Assembly: GCF_036500425.1 (NCBI RefSeq)
Contig: NZ_DASYCB010000038.1
Span: 9,700-73,699 of the forward strand
Source of the DNA: Luteibacter sp036500425
GTDB taxonomy: Bacteria > Pseudomonadota > Gammaproteobacteria > Xanthomonadales > Rhodanobacteraceae
Length of the DNA stretch: 64,000 nt
Reading direction: 5' to 3'
Position numbers and translations under genes: made by a program. How positions within the stretch are numbered: position 1 is the first letter of the stretch; every line of letters starts with the position of its first letter. Below are positions 17,484 through 25,601 of this stretch, in pieces. Below the pieces are notes generated by a model. That model was not told the origin of the DNA. It worked only from the letters and a program-made list of their open reading frames with translations, and did no database searches.

Positions 17484-17912
17484 ATGCGTATTGGTGCCCG
17501 TCGTGAGGACGATTTCGAGATCAACGTGATCTCGCTGATCGACGTCCTGCTTACCCTGCTTATGTTCTTTGTGCTCAGCACCACGTTTGTCGAGCATTCG
17601 CGGCTGAAGGTGAACCTGCCGAAGTCGGATGCAGAAGCGCGCGATTCCACCGACAACGCGCTCACCGTGGTCGTCGATCGCGATGGCCATTACTCCGTCG
17701 GCAGCGATGAAGTGCTGGGCGAGGGCATCGAGCCGCTCAAGAGCGCCATCGAGCGCGTGGGTGGCGACAACCACGATCGCCTCGTGGTCATTCGTGCCGA
17801 TGCCATGACCCCGCACCAGAACGTGGTACGCGCCATGGATGCGCTGGGCCAGGTGGGCTTCACCCGCCTTTCGATCGCCACGACTCCCACTGAGAGGGCG
17901 GGCGCCCAGTGA
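17484..17912 (+). CDS. exbD: ExbD/TolR family biopolymer transport protein
   Basis: 142 residues: a short cytoplasmic N-terminus, one membrane helix (INVISLIDVLLTLLMFFVLSTTF), then a periplasmic domain. The Asp in the helix (LIDVLLTLL) is the proton-carrying residue of the family. It forms the energising complex with ExbB just upstream. Its stop overlaps the msbA start by four bases, indicating translational coupling. Confidence 0.93.
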   Translation: MRIGARREDDFEINVISLIDVLLTLLMFFVLSTTFVEHSRLKVNLPKSDAEARDSTDNALTVVVDRDGHYSVGSDEVLGEGIEPLKSAIERVGGDNHDRLVVIRADAMTPHQNVVRAMDALGQVGFTRLSIATTPTERAGAQ

Positions 17913-19690
17913 GCGCCCAGCCCAAGAAAGTCTCGGTCTGGGATGCCCGGACCTGGGCGACCTATAAGCGGTTGCTGGGTTACACGAAGCGATTCCGCAC
18001 GGCGGGTTACATCGCCATCATCGGCATGATCGTCGACCCGATCTGCCTGTCGGTGTTCACCGGCCTGCTGAAGCCGATGATCGACAACCTGTTTGTCGAG
18101 AAGAACGCCGAAACGATCTTCTGGATGCCGATCTGGATCATCTGCATCTTCCTCGTGCGCGGCGTGGCGTCGTACGTCACCGATTACGGCATTGCATACG
18201 TCGGCCGCAACGTGGTCCAGGCCATGCGCATTGACGTGTTCGCGGCGTACCTGCGCCTGCCGTCGGCGTTCTTCGCCCGCGAGCCGTCCGGGCAGCAGAT
18301 TTCGCGCATTACGTATACGAGCGAGCAGGTTGCGGCTGCTTCGGCGGATTCGCTGAAGGTCGCGATCACCGAGGGCTTCACCGTCATCGGCATGCTCGGC
18401 GTCATGCTGTTCTACAGCCCCTACCTGACGCTGGCGCTGCTGGTACTGGTGCCTTGCGTGGTCGCGCTGGTCACGGTCATCAGCCGCCGCTACCGCAAGA
18501 TCAGCAAGCGCATCCAGGGCAACATGGGCACGGTGACCAGCGCGGTGGAAGAAGCCGTCGCGGCCAACCGCGAGGTGCGCATCTATGGCGGGCAGGGCCG
18601 CGAGGCCGAGCGCTTCGCCGAGATAGCCGAACGCCAGCGTCGCCTCAACCTAAAGGTTTCCGCCACCAGCGCGGCCTCGGGCGCGACCATCCAGACGGTT
18701 GGCGCGATCGCCCTGTCCGTGCTGGTGTTCCTGGCCACGCGCCCGGATGTGCTCTACACGATCTCGCCCGGTATTTTCACATCGGTGCTCACTGCCATGG
18801 GCGCGATGATGCCCTCGCTGAAGCGCCTGGCCGGTATCCAGGCCAGCCTGCAGAAGGGCGTGACCGCGGCTGAAGATCTGTTCGCGACCATGGACCAGCC
18901 GGCCGAAGTCGATACCGGCACCGAAGTGCTTGAACGCACCCGCGGTGATATCCGTTTCGACGATATCCACCTGGTTTACGAGCGTAACGACCATGTCGCG
19001 CTGCGCGGCGTCACCCTGGCCTGCGCGCCGGGCACCGTCACCGCGCTGGTCGGCCGTTCCGGCAGCGGCAAGTCCAGCCTGGTGAGCTTGCTGCCGCGCT
19101 TCTACGAGCCGACGAAGGGCCGCATCCTCGTCGATGGCCGCGATTACACCCAGTACACGCTGCCATCGCTGCGCAAGCAGATCGCGTGGGTGGGGCAGCA
19201 TGTCGTGCTGTTTGACGACACCGTGGCCGCGAACATCGCCTATGGTGAAATGGCTAATGCTTCCGAGGCGGACATCATCGCGGCCGCAAAAGCGGCGAAC
19301 GCCATGGAGTTCATCGAGCGCATGCCAGAAGGGCTGAGCACCCGCATCGGCCAGGGTGGCAACTCACTGTCCGGCGGCCAGCGCCAGCGCATCGCGATCG
19401 CGCGTGCCATCCTCAAGAACGCCCCCATCCTCGTGCTGGATGAAGCCACCAGTGCGCTGGATACCGAGTCGGAGCGCCTGATCCAGGATGCGCTGACCCG
19501 GCTCATGCGCGACCGCACCACGCTGGTCATCGCCCACCGCCTGTCGACGATCGAACACGCCGACCAGATCGCCGTGATGGAGCAGGGCAGGGTCGTGGAG
19601 CTTGGCACCCATCGTGAGCTGCTCGACCAGGGCGGCCAGTACGCTGCCCTGCATCGCATGCAGTTTCACGAGCAGGCTACGGCGGGTTAA
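17909..19690 (+). CDS. msbA: Lipid A flippase MsbA (ABC exporter)
   Basis: 593-residue half-transporter that flips core-lipid A across the inner membrane. Six membrane helices lie in residues ~30-320, and the nucleotide-binding domain in about 345-590, with Walker A GRSGSGKS (382-389), signature LSGGQ (487-491), Walker B ILVLDEA (507-513) and the switch His (VIAHRLS). Coupling to lpxK, which makes the lipid A that MsbA carries, supports the specific name over a generic exporter. The start overlaps the exbD stop. Confidence 0.95.
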   Translation: MSAQPKKVSVWDARTWATYKRLLGYTKRFRTAGYIAIIGMIVDPICLSVFTGLLKPMIDNLFVEKNAETIFWMPIWIICIFLVRGVASYVTDYGIAYVGRNVVQAMRIDVFAAYLRLPSAFFAREPSGQQISRITYTSEQVAAASADSLKVAITEGFTVIGMLGVMLFYSPYLTLALLVLVPCVVALVTVISRRYRKISKRIQGNMGTVTSAVEEAVAANREVRIYGGQGREAERFAEIAERQRRLNLKVSATSAASGATIQTVGAIALSVLVFLATRPDVLYTISPGIFTSVLTAMGAMMPSLKRLAGIQASLQKGVTAAEDLFATMDQPAEVDTGTEVLERTRGDIRFDDIHLVYERNDHVALRGVTLACAPGTVTALVGRSGSGKSSLVSLLPRFYEPTKGRILVDGRDYTQYTLPSLRKQIAWVGQHVVLFDDTVAANIAYGEMANASEADIIAAAKAANAMEFIERMPEGLSTRIGQGGNSLSGGQRQRIAIARAILKNAPILVLDEATSALDTESERLIQDALTRLMRDRTTLVIAHRLSTIEHADQIAVMEQGRVVELGTHRELLDQGGQYAALHRMQFHEQATAG

Positions 19691-19692
19691 GC

Positions 19693-20673
19693 GTGGCGCT
19701 GGGGGCGTCGTTACAGCGAAAATGGTACGGGGTGGGGCATCCACCCTGGTGGACGCGCCCGCTGGAAGCCCTGTACACGCGCGTCGTCAATCGGCGCGCC
19801 GCGTCGTTCCGCAGTGACCCCTCGCAGGTCGTTCGCCTGTCGGTTCCGGTCGTCGTTGTCGGCAACATCACCATTGGCGGCACCGGCAAGACACCCCTCA
19901 TCGTCGCCCTCGCGCAGGCCATGGCCGAACGCGGCTTCCGCCCGGGCGTGGTCAGCCGCGGCTACGGTGGCAGCGAGCGCGGGCCTTATTTGTTGCAGGA
20001 AGGCGATGACCCGGCGAAGGTAGGTGATGAGCCGTCGTTGATCCGGCAGAGTGGCGTGCCGGTGGCGATTGGCCGGGAGCGGCCTGAAGCCGCGCAAGTG
20101 CTGATCGATGCGGGGTGCGACCTCGTGCTCGCGGACGATGGCCTTCAGCATCACCGCCTTGGCCGTGATGTGGAGATCTGCGTGCTCGATGGCGAGCGTC
20201 GCCTCGGCAACGGTCATCTTCTTCCGGCGGGCCCGCTACGCGAGCCTGCCGCACGGCTGGCGACCGTCGACTTCATCGTCGTCAATGGCGGTACGCCGCA
20301 TGCGAATGAGATCGCCATGCATCTCGAAGGCGGTGTGGCAGTCAACATGGACGATCCGACGCTAATCGCGCCGCTGTCCGATTTCGCCGGCCGTCCGGCG
20401 CATGCGGTGGCGGGCATTGGCAATCCCTCGCGCTTTTTCGCGAGCCTCGCCGCTCACGGTATCGCCGTGGATGGTCATCCGTTCGCCGACCATCACGCCT
20501 TCACCCGCGATGACTTCACCTTCGCCGATGGCTGCCCGGTGTTGATGACCGACAAGGATGCGGTGAAGTGCCGGGAGTTCGCGCGGGCCAACTGGTGGCG
20601 CGTGCCGGTGCGCGCGGTGGTGCCGGATGCGTTCTGGGATGCGGTAGCCGTCAAAGTGCGCGCCGTCCGATAG
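19693..20673 (+). CDS. lpxK: Tetraacyldisaccharide 4'-kinase LpxK
   Basis: 326 residues. Phosphorylates the 4' position of the lipid A disaccharide to give lipid IVA. The P-loop motif GNITIGGTGKTP (about residues 56-67) is diagnostic. It is followed by SRGYGGSERGPYLL and the Asp-rich motif DDGLQHHRL, also hallmarks. The N-terminal helix should associate with the inner membrane. The GTG start lies two bases after the msbA stop. Last gene of the exbB-exbD-msbA-lpxK operon. Confidence 0.96.
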   Translation: MALGASLQRKWYGVGHPPWWTRPLEALYTRVVNRRAASFRSDPSQVVRLSVPVVVVGNITIGGTGKTPLIVALAQAMAERGFRPGVVSRGYGGSERGPYLLQEGDDPAKVGDEPSLIRQSGVPVAIGRERPEAAQVLIDAGCDLVLADDGLQHHRLGRDVEICVLDGERRLGNGHLLPAGPLREPAARLATVDFIVVNGGTPHANEIAMHLEGGVAVNMDDPTLIAPLSDFAGRPAHAVAGIGNPSRFFASLAAHGIAVDGHPFADHHAFTRDDFTFADGCPVLMTDKDAVKCREFARANWWRVPVRAVVPDAFWDAVAVKVRAVR

Positions 20674-20804
20674 CCAGGCAGTCCCCACGACGAGGCGTCG
20701 GATGGCTGGCGGAAATGTGCCTGGGTTTGCCTCTTGCGCCGTTGGGTGGTGTTATGGTGCCGGGAGCACGGCGGGGGCCGTGCAGGGGAACCAGGGAGAA
20801 ACGG

Positions 20805-22127
20805 ATGCTCAGCGGCTATTACGTGCGGCTCGCCTTGACGAGCATGCGGCACAAACCAGTGCTTGTTGCCATGATGATTCTCGCGCTCGCCCTGGGCGTC
20901 GCGATGAGTATGTCGGCGTACACGATCCTGCACACCATGGCGCGGGATCCGATTCCCGGGAAGTCCTCGCAGCTCTACGCCGTGCAGATCGATAATGGCG
21001 GCCCGCGCAGCCGGAAGCCGGGTGAGGATGAGCCGCCGGTGCAGATGACCTGGCGCGATGCGTCAGCCTTGCTCGCCATGCATCACGCGCCGCGCGAGGC
21101 GGCGATGGTGCAGGTCGGCTTCAGCATGAAAGCCAGCGACGCTGCCGGGAAAGGTGAGCATGTGACCGGCCGCGCAACGTCCGCGCCGTTCTTTGCCATG
21201 TTCGATGTCCCGCTGCGTTTTGGTCGCGGCTGGACGGAAGCGGAGGAGGGGGATCGCGCGCGGGTCGCCGTGATTTCTGCTTCGCTTAATGATCGTGTCT
21301 TCAACGGCGAGGACAGCGTGGGCCGCACGCTGATTCTTAATGGCGATGCGTGGCGCATCGTGGGTGTCGCCGGGGCATGGGATCCCCGTCCGCGTTTCTT
21401 CGATGTCGAAGGCGGCCAGGCGTTCGACGAAGGGGAGGATGTCTACATTCCGCTGAAAACCGCGGTGAGCCTGGAGATGTCTACGGCGGGTTACGAGTTC
21501 TGTGACGCAGGCCCGCGTGGACAGACCTACGCAGACCTGCTCGCGTCGGAGTGCGTGTGGTTGCAGTACTGGGCCGAGCTGCCGACGGCAGCTGCGGCGA
21601 GCACCTACGCGGATGGCCTCGCCGCGTATGCCGAAAATCAGCGCGCCGCCGGGCGTTTTGGCTGGCCGGCTAATGTTCGCCTGCGCAACGTGCAGGACTG
21701 GCTCGTCGCACGCAAGATCGTCAGTGACGATGCGCGGCTCTCGACAATGGTTGCGTTTGCTTTCCTGGTCATCTGCATTGTCTGCGCTCTCGCGCTGATG
21801 CTTGCTCGTTCACTGGAGCGATCGGGGGAATACAGTCTTCGTCGTGCACTTGGTGCGACACGCCGCACGGTGTTCCTGCAGGCTGCCACGGAGGCAGGGC
21901 TGATCGGCACCAGTGCCGGCGTGCTTGGCATCGCGTTCACCCTTGGCGCGCTGGCGGCGATGCGCAGCCTGTTCCCTGGCGACCTTGCCCGAATCGCATG
22001 GATCGATGGGCCGCTACTTGCCGGCACGGTGGCGTTGGCCGCGGCTTCTGCCGTTATCGCAGGCATCTATCCTGCGTGGCTCGCGATGCGTACCGCGCCG
22101 GGCCTGCAGTTGAAGGGAGGCCTGTGA
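20805..22127 (+). CDS. FtsX/MacB-type ABC transporter permease
   Basis: 440 residues. One N-terminal membrane helix (about 19-40), a large periplasmic MacB-core-like domain, then three C-terminal helices of the FtsX domain, including GEYSLRRALGATRRTVF, a typical FtsX-domain loop. Such permeases use mechanotransmission to drive export of peptides, toxins or lipoproteins, and need a separate ATPase. The ATG at 20805 follows AGGGAGA. Its TGATG overlap with the next permease shows translational coupling. No ATP-binding protein is next to it, so the partner must be encoded elsewhere. Confidence 0.9.
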   Translation: MLSGYYVRLALTSMRHKPVLVAMMILALALGVAMSMSAYTILHTMARDPIPGKSSQLYAVQIDNGGPRSRKPGEDEPPVQMTWRDASALLAMHHAPREAAMVQVGFSMKASDAAGKGEHVTGRATSAPFFAMFDVPLRFGRGWTEAEEGDRARVAVISASLNDRVFNGEDSVGRTLILNGDAWRIVGVAGAWDPRPRFFDVEGGQAFDEGEDVYIPLKTAVSLEMSTAGYEFCDAGPRGQTYADLLASECVWLQYWAELPTAAAASTYADGLAAYAENQRAAGRFGWPANVRLRNVQDWLVARKIVSDDARLSTMVAFAFLVICIVCALALMLARSLERSGEYSLRRALGATRRTVFLQAATEAGLIGTSAGVLGIAFTLGALAAMRSLFPGDLARIAWIDGPLLAGTVALAAASAVIAGIYPAWLAMRTAPGLQLKGGL

Positions 22128-23362
22128 TGCTTAACGATATCGGTCCCATTCTTGCCGCCCTGAAGCGTAGCCGACTTGGTGCGGGGCTACTGATCCTTCA
22201 GATCGCGCTCACCCTGGCGGTTGTCGGCAATATCCTCTTCATCATTGGCGTACGTACGGCGCATCTCAGCCAGTCGACCGGTGTCGACGAGCGAGACATG
22301 TTCGCCATCGGCTACCGTCTCGATCATCCCGAAGGTGCGCGTGGCCAGCGTGAGACCGACCTGGCCGCGCTGCGCGCATCCCCGGCGATAGCCGATGCGG
22401 TTGCCACCAACAGCTACCCGCTGCGCGGCAGCGCCTGGACCGAAGGCGTTAGCCTGCGAGCGGGCGCCACGGATATCCAGTCGCAGAATGGCAACGTGGA
22501 TGTTTATGCATTCGACGAGCGGGGCGTCAGCGGCCTTGGGTTGAGGTTGGTTGAGGGGCGGGATTTCCAGCGCGATGACGTCACCGATGGCAGCTTCAAC
22601 CGTGCACCACTGCCACCGGTCGTCCTCGTGACGCGTTCGCTGGCCGAACGGCTCTTTCCGGGGCATTCGGCGCTAGGCCAGACCGTGTACCTCACGCCTG
22701 AACCGAACCACCCTTTGCGGATCGTCGGCGTTATTGAGCGCCTGCAAACCGGGAACGCCGCCGGGACGACCGACCTATCTGCCGCGGAAGACTCCGTTGT
22801 CGTCCCTATGGTCGACCACGGACCGCATGGGCTCTACCTGGTTCGGGCACGCGCGGGCCAGATCGGTGCCGCCATGGCCGCCGCGAGCGAGGTGCTGCGT
22901 AAGGCGAATGGGCAACGCATGTTCGGCAAGCTGCGGCCACTGAGCGAGGTGCGCTCAGCAGCGTACGAGCGTGATCGGGCGATGGCGATCAGCCTCGGCG
23001 TTATCTGCACCATTCTCGTGTTCGTCACCGCGCTCGGCATCGTCGGCTTGACAGGCTTCTGGGTAGAGCGGCGCAAGCGTCAGATCGGTATTCGCCGGGC
23101 GCTCGGTGCGACGCGCGTCGCGGTCGTCCGTTACTTCCTTGTCGAGAACGCGATGCTATGTGGGGCGGGCGTCGTTATCGGCGCCATCGCCGCGTGGGGA
23201 CTCAACGCGTGGTTCGGCGATCACTACGGCGTGCCACCGATCCCGGCCTGGATGCTAGCGGCCAGCGCCGTTGGCATCCTGGCCCTCGGCCAGCTCTCCG
23301 CGTCGTTTCCCTCGACACGTGCGGCGCGCGTCGATCCGGCGAAAGCTATTCGGGCTTGCTGA
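22127..23362 (+). CDS. FtsX/MacB-type ABC transporter permease (second subunit)
   Basis: 411 residues of the same architecture as its upstream neighbour: N-terminal helix (ILQIALTLAVVGNILFIIG), periplasmic core, and three C-terminal helices with the conserved ERRKRQIGIRRALGATRVAVV. The two permeases probably form a heterodimer. The start overlaps the upstream stop (TGATG), with AAGGGAGG upstream. There is no ATPase, membrane-fusion protein or regulator in the cluster, unlike the usual MacA-MacB layout. Confidence 0.9.
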   Translation: MLNDIGPILAALKRSRLGAGLLILQIALTLAVVGNILFIIGVRTAHLSQSTGVDERDMFAIGYRLDHPEGARGQRETDLAALRASPAIADAVATNSYPLRGSAWTEGVSLRAGATDIQSQNGNVDVYAFDERGVSGLGLRLVEGRDFQRDDVTDGSFNRAPLPPVVLVTRSLAERLFPGHSALGQTVYLTPEPNHPLRIVGVIERLQTGNAAGTTDLSAAEDSVVVPMVDHGPHGLYLVRARAGQIGAAMAAASEVLRKANGQRMFGKLRPLSEVRSAAYERDRAMAISLGVICTILVFVTALGIVGLTGFWVERRKRQIGIRRALGATRVAVVRYFLVENAMLCGAGVVIGAIAAWGLNAWFGDHYGVPPIPAWMLAASAVGILALGQLSASFPSTRAARVDPAKAIRAC

Positions 23363-23389
23363 CGGCCTGGCGTCATTGCTTCGTCGGTG

Positions 23390-23469
23390 ATCGCGCGCAA
23401 GCGCGCTCCTACACCAGACCTGCGCACCCCGGCCCGACATCCCCCTGTAGGAGCGCGCTTGCGCGCGAT
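23390..23469. repeat. Inverted pair of REP-like palindromes
   Basis: Reverse copy at 23390-23413 and forward copy at 23446-23469, so the pair is arranged tail to tail, opposite to most other pairs in the window. It lies 27 bases after the permease stop, between that operon and the convergent glycine-zipper gene. Confidence 0.9.
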
Positions 23470-23518
23470 GGCAAAGGCGCAGCCGAGCCCCGCCGCGAGC
23501 CGCGCCGAAATCCAGCAC

Positions 23519-23547
23519 AAAAAAGGCCGGGACAAGCCCGGCCTTTC
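23519..23547 (-). terminator. Rho-independent terminator of the glycine-zipper gene
   Basis: On the minus strand a perfect AGGCCGGG/CCCGGCCT stem with a five-base loop is followed by six T. It lies 22 bases after the stop of the gene at 23570-24019. Confidence 0.9.
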
Positions 23548-23569
23548 AGATCAGCGACAGAGAGCGGGA

Positions 23570-24019
23570 TTACTGCACCCGCTGCACATTCCCCTGATCA
23601 TCGATCACCACGGTATCGCCTTCGCGGATACCCGATGCGTCCTTGACCGTCACGTTGGTATACCGGCCATTACCCATCTTGATCTGCAGGGTGTAGTTCT
23701 CGCCGCCGCCGCCCTTGCCGATGGCGTTGCCGGCGAAACCACCACCGACGGCGCCGCCGACGGTGGCGAGGGTCTTGCCCTTGCCCTTGCCGACCTGGTT
23801 GCCGAGTACGCCACCGGCGATCGCGCCGATCACGGCGCCCGCGGTTCCGTGGTCACGGCCCTGGGTCACGTTGGTATCGATTCGCTGCACGACGCCGCAC
23901 TGGTCGCAGCGCACGTAGATGCCATCGCTGCGGGTCAGGGTGACGGCGGCTGCCGGCGTGGCGACCGCCGCGGCGAGCAGGGCGGCCATGGGGATACCGA
24001 GGATGGTCTTGATATTCAT
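23570..24019 (-). CDS. Glycine-zipper 2TM domain envelope protein (SlyB/PCP-like)
   Basis: 149 residues: signal peptide (about 1-25, cleavage near PAAA), a short region with a CDQC pair, a double glycine-zipper hairpin (AGAVIGAIAGGVLGNQVGKG and VGGAVGGGFAGNAIGKG), and a C-terminal beta domain (ENYTLQIKMGNGRYTNVTV). Glycine-zipper proteins sit in or near the outer membrane and respond to envelope stress in other bacteria. There is no lipobox Cys at the cleavage site, so it is probably not a lipoprotein. Excellent ribosome site (AAAGGAG). Followed by a strong terminator; divergent from phrB. Confidence 0.9.
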   Translation of the reverse strand: MNIKTILGIPMAALLAAAVATPAAAVTLTRSDGIYVRCDQCGVVQRIDTNVTQGRDHGTAGAVIGAIAGGVLGNQVGKGKGKTLATVGGAVGGGFAGNAIGKGGGGENYTLQIKMGNGRYTNVTVKDASGIREGDTVVIDDQGNVQRVQ

Positions 24020-24148
24020 GTGGATCTCCTTTCTTGTCGCGTGGCCGGGCAGGTGGGGTGACCGCGCGTGCGCACAGTCTTAAACAATCAATCTGAACAG
24101 ATGTAGATCGGCATCCGCTTTTCACTACGTAATGGCGATACTAGGTGG

Positions 24149-25588
24149 ATGACTACCGCTATCGTCTGGTTCCGGCGCGACCTACGTCTTGCAGATAATC
24201 CCGCCCTTGTCGCTGCGGCCGAGGCGCACGGGCGGGTGATTCCGCTTTATATACACGCTCCGGATGAGGAGGGGGAGTGGGCGCCAGGGGCGGCTAGCCG
24301 GTGGTGGTTGCACCATTCGCTGGAGGCGTTGGATAGGGGACTTGGCAGGCATAAGGGTGGGTTGCAGGTGGTGGTCGCGCGCAAGCGCGCTCCTACAGCG
24401 GCGTCGAAGGGTGGCAGCCTGGAGGTTTTGCGGCAGGTCATCAAGGAGACCGGGGCAACGGCGATCTACTTCAACCTGCTTTACGACCCGGCTATACGGA
24501 AGCGGGACGCTGGGGTTCGCAAGGGGCTGGAGGCGGACGGGATCGATGTTGCGTCCTTCAACGCGAACCTGTGGTGCGACCCTTGGGAGATCGCTACCCA
24601 GCAGGACGAGCCGTACCGGGTATTTACCCCGTTCTGGCGCAACCTGCGTACCCGCATCGATGCTCAGGCGGCGCTTGATGAGCCGACCCCGTTGCACCTG
24701 GACGCCCTAAAGAAGGCCGACACGATCGACGGCCTCGGCCTGCTTCCCGAACTCGATTGGGCGAAGGGTTTCCACGAATGGACGCCCGGCGAAGAGGGCG
24801 CACAAGAGATGCTCAGCCTGTTCGCCGACGACGCCGTGGGCCATTACAGCGAAGGCCGCGACCTCCCGGCGCGGCATGGCACCTCGCGCCTTTCCCCGCA
24901 CCTGCACTTCGGCGAGATATCGCCGCGCCAGGTGGCCGAGCGGCTGCGTGGCCACTTCGCACGGAAGAAGAACGCTCCCGACCTGGAGCCTTATCTACGC
25001 CAGCTCGGTTGGCGCGAATTCGGCCACCATCTGCTTTGGCACTTCCCGCACACGCCGAAGAAAAACTTCAACACGAAGTTCGACACGTTCCGCTGGGAAA
25101 AGCGCGACGCCCACGCCCTGAAACGCTGGAAGCAGGGCAAGACCGGCATCCCCATCGTCGATGCCGGGATGCGCGAGCTCTGGGCGACCGGCTGGATGCA
25201 CAACCGCGTGCGCATGCTGGTCGCCAGCCTGCTCACCAAGAACCTCCGCCAGCACTGGTTGCTCGGCGAAAAATGGTTCTGGGACACCCTGGTCGACGCC
25301 GACCTCGCCAATAACGCCATGGGCTGGCAGTGGGTGGCCGGCAGTGGCGCGGATGCCGCACCGTACTTCCGGATCTTTAATCCGGTCACTCAGTCGGAGA
25401 AATTCGACCCGCAGGGCGCCTATATCCGCCGCTGGGTGCCCGAACTGCGCGATGCGCCAGGGCGGCTGGTGCATGCGCCGTGGGAAGACGAGGCCTTCCT
25501 GAAGGCGTCGGGCTACCCAAAGCCCATCGTCGATCTGAAAAGCAGCCGCGAAGATGCGCTGACGGCTTATCAGAAGTCGAAGACTTAG
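24149..25588 (+). CDS. phrB: Deoxyribodipyrimidine photolyase with an in-frame REP insertion
   Basis: 479-residue CPD photolyase, repairing UV-induced cyclobutane dimers using blue light, FADH- and an antenna cofactor. N-terminal alpha/beta antenna domain (TAIVWFRRDLRLADNPAL); C-terminal helical FAD domain with GTSRLSPHLHFGEISPRQV, RQLGWREF, DAGMRELWATGWMHNR and NNAMGWQWVAGSG. Residues 77-83 (ARKRAPT) are encoded by a REP-like repeat placed between a beta strand (GLQVVV) and the helix SLEVLRQVI. This lengthens a surface loop by roughly 9-11 residues but keeps the frame. The remaining motifs look intact, so activity is likely but untested. The ATG at 24149 has AGGTGG close by. Confidence 0.93.
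   Translation: MTTAIVWFRRDLRLADNPALVAAAEAHGRVIPLYIHAPDEEGEWAPGAASRWWLHHSLEALDRGLGRHKGGLQVVVARKRAPTAASKGGSLEVLRQVIKETGATAIYFNLLYDPAIRKRDAGVRKGLEADGIDVASFNANLWCDPWEIATQQDEPYRVFTPFWRNLRTRIDAQAALDEPTPLHLDALKKADTIDGLGLLPELDWAKGFHEWTPGEEGAQEMLSLFADDAVGHYSEGRDLPARHGTSRLSPHLHFGEISPRQVAERLRGHFARKKNAPDLEPYLRQLGWREFGHHLLWHFPHTPKKNFNTKFDTFRWEKRDAHALKRWKQGKTGIPIVDAGMRELWATGWMHNRVRMLVASLLTKNLRQHWLLGEKWFWDTLVDADLANNAMGWQWVAGSGADAAPYFRIFNPVTQSEKFDPQGAYIRRWVPELRDAPGRLVHAPWEDEAFLKASGYPKPIVDLKSSREDALTAYQKSKT
24375..24397. repeat. REP-like palindrome inside the photolyase coding sequence
   Basis: A 23-bp reverse-orientation copy (TCGCGCGCAAGCGCGCTCC then TACA), identical to the intergenic copies, sits within phrB and is read as VARKRAPT. 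It is a single copy, not a pair. Confidence 0.92.
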
Positions 25589-25601
25589 GACTGATCCTTC
25601 A

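Noticed and set aside
20568..20804. 79-codon N-terminal extension of the first permease
   Set aside because: It overlaps lpxK in another frame. The ATG at 20805 has a good ribosome site and gives the expected N-terminal membrane helix.
23472..23512. Weak similarity to the longer repeat family (GCCGAGCCCCGC, then GAGCCG)
   Set aside because: Too short and too diverged from the arms at 55363 and 55944 to call a copy.
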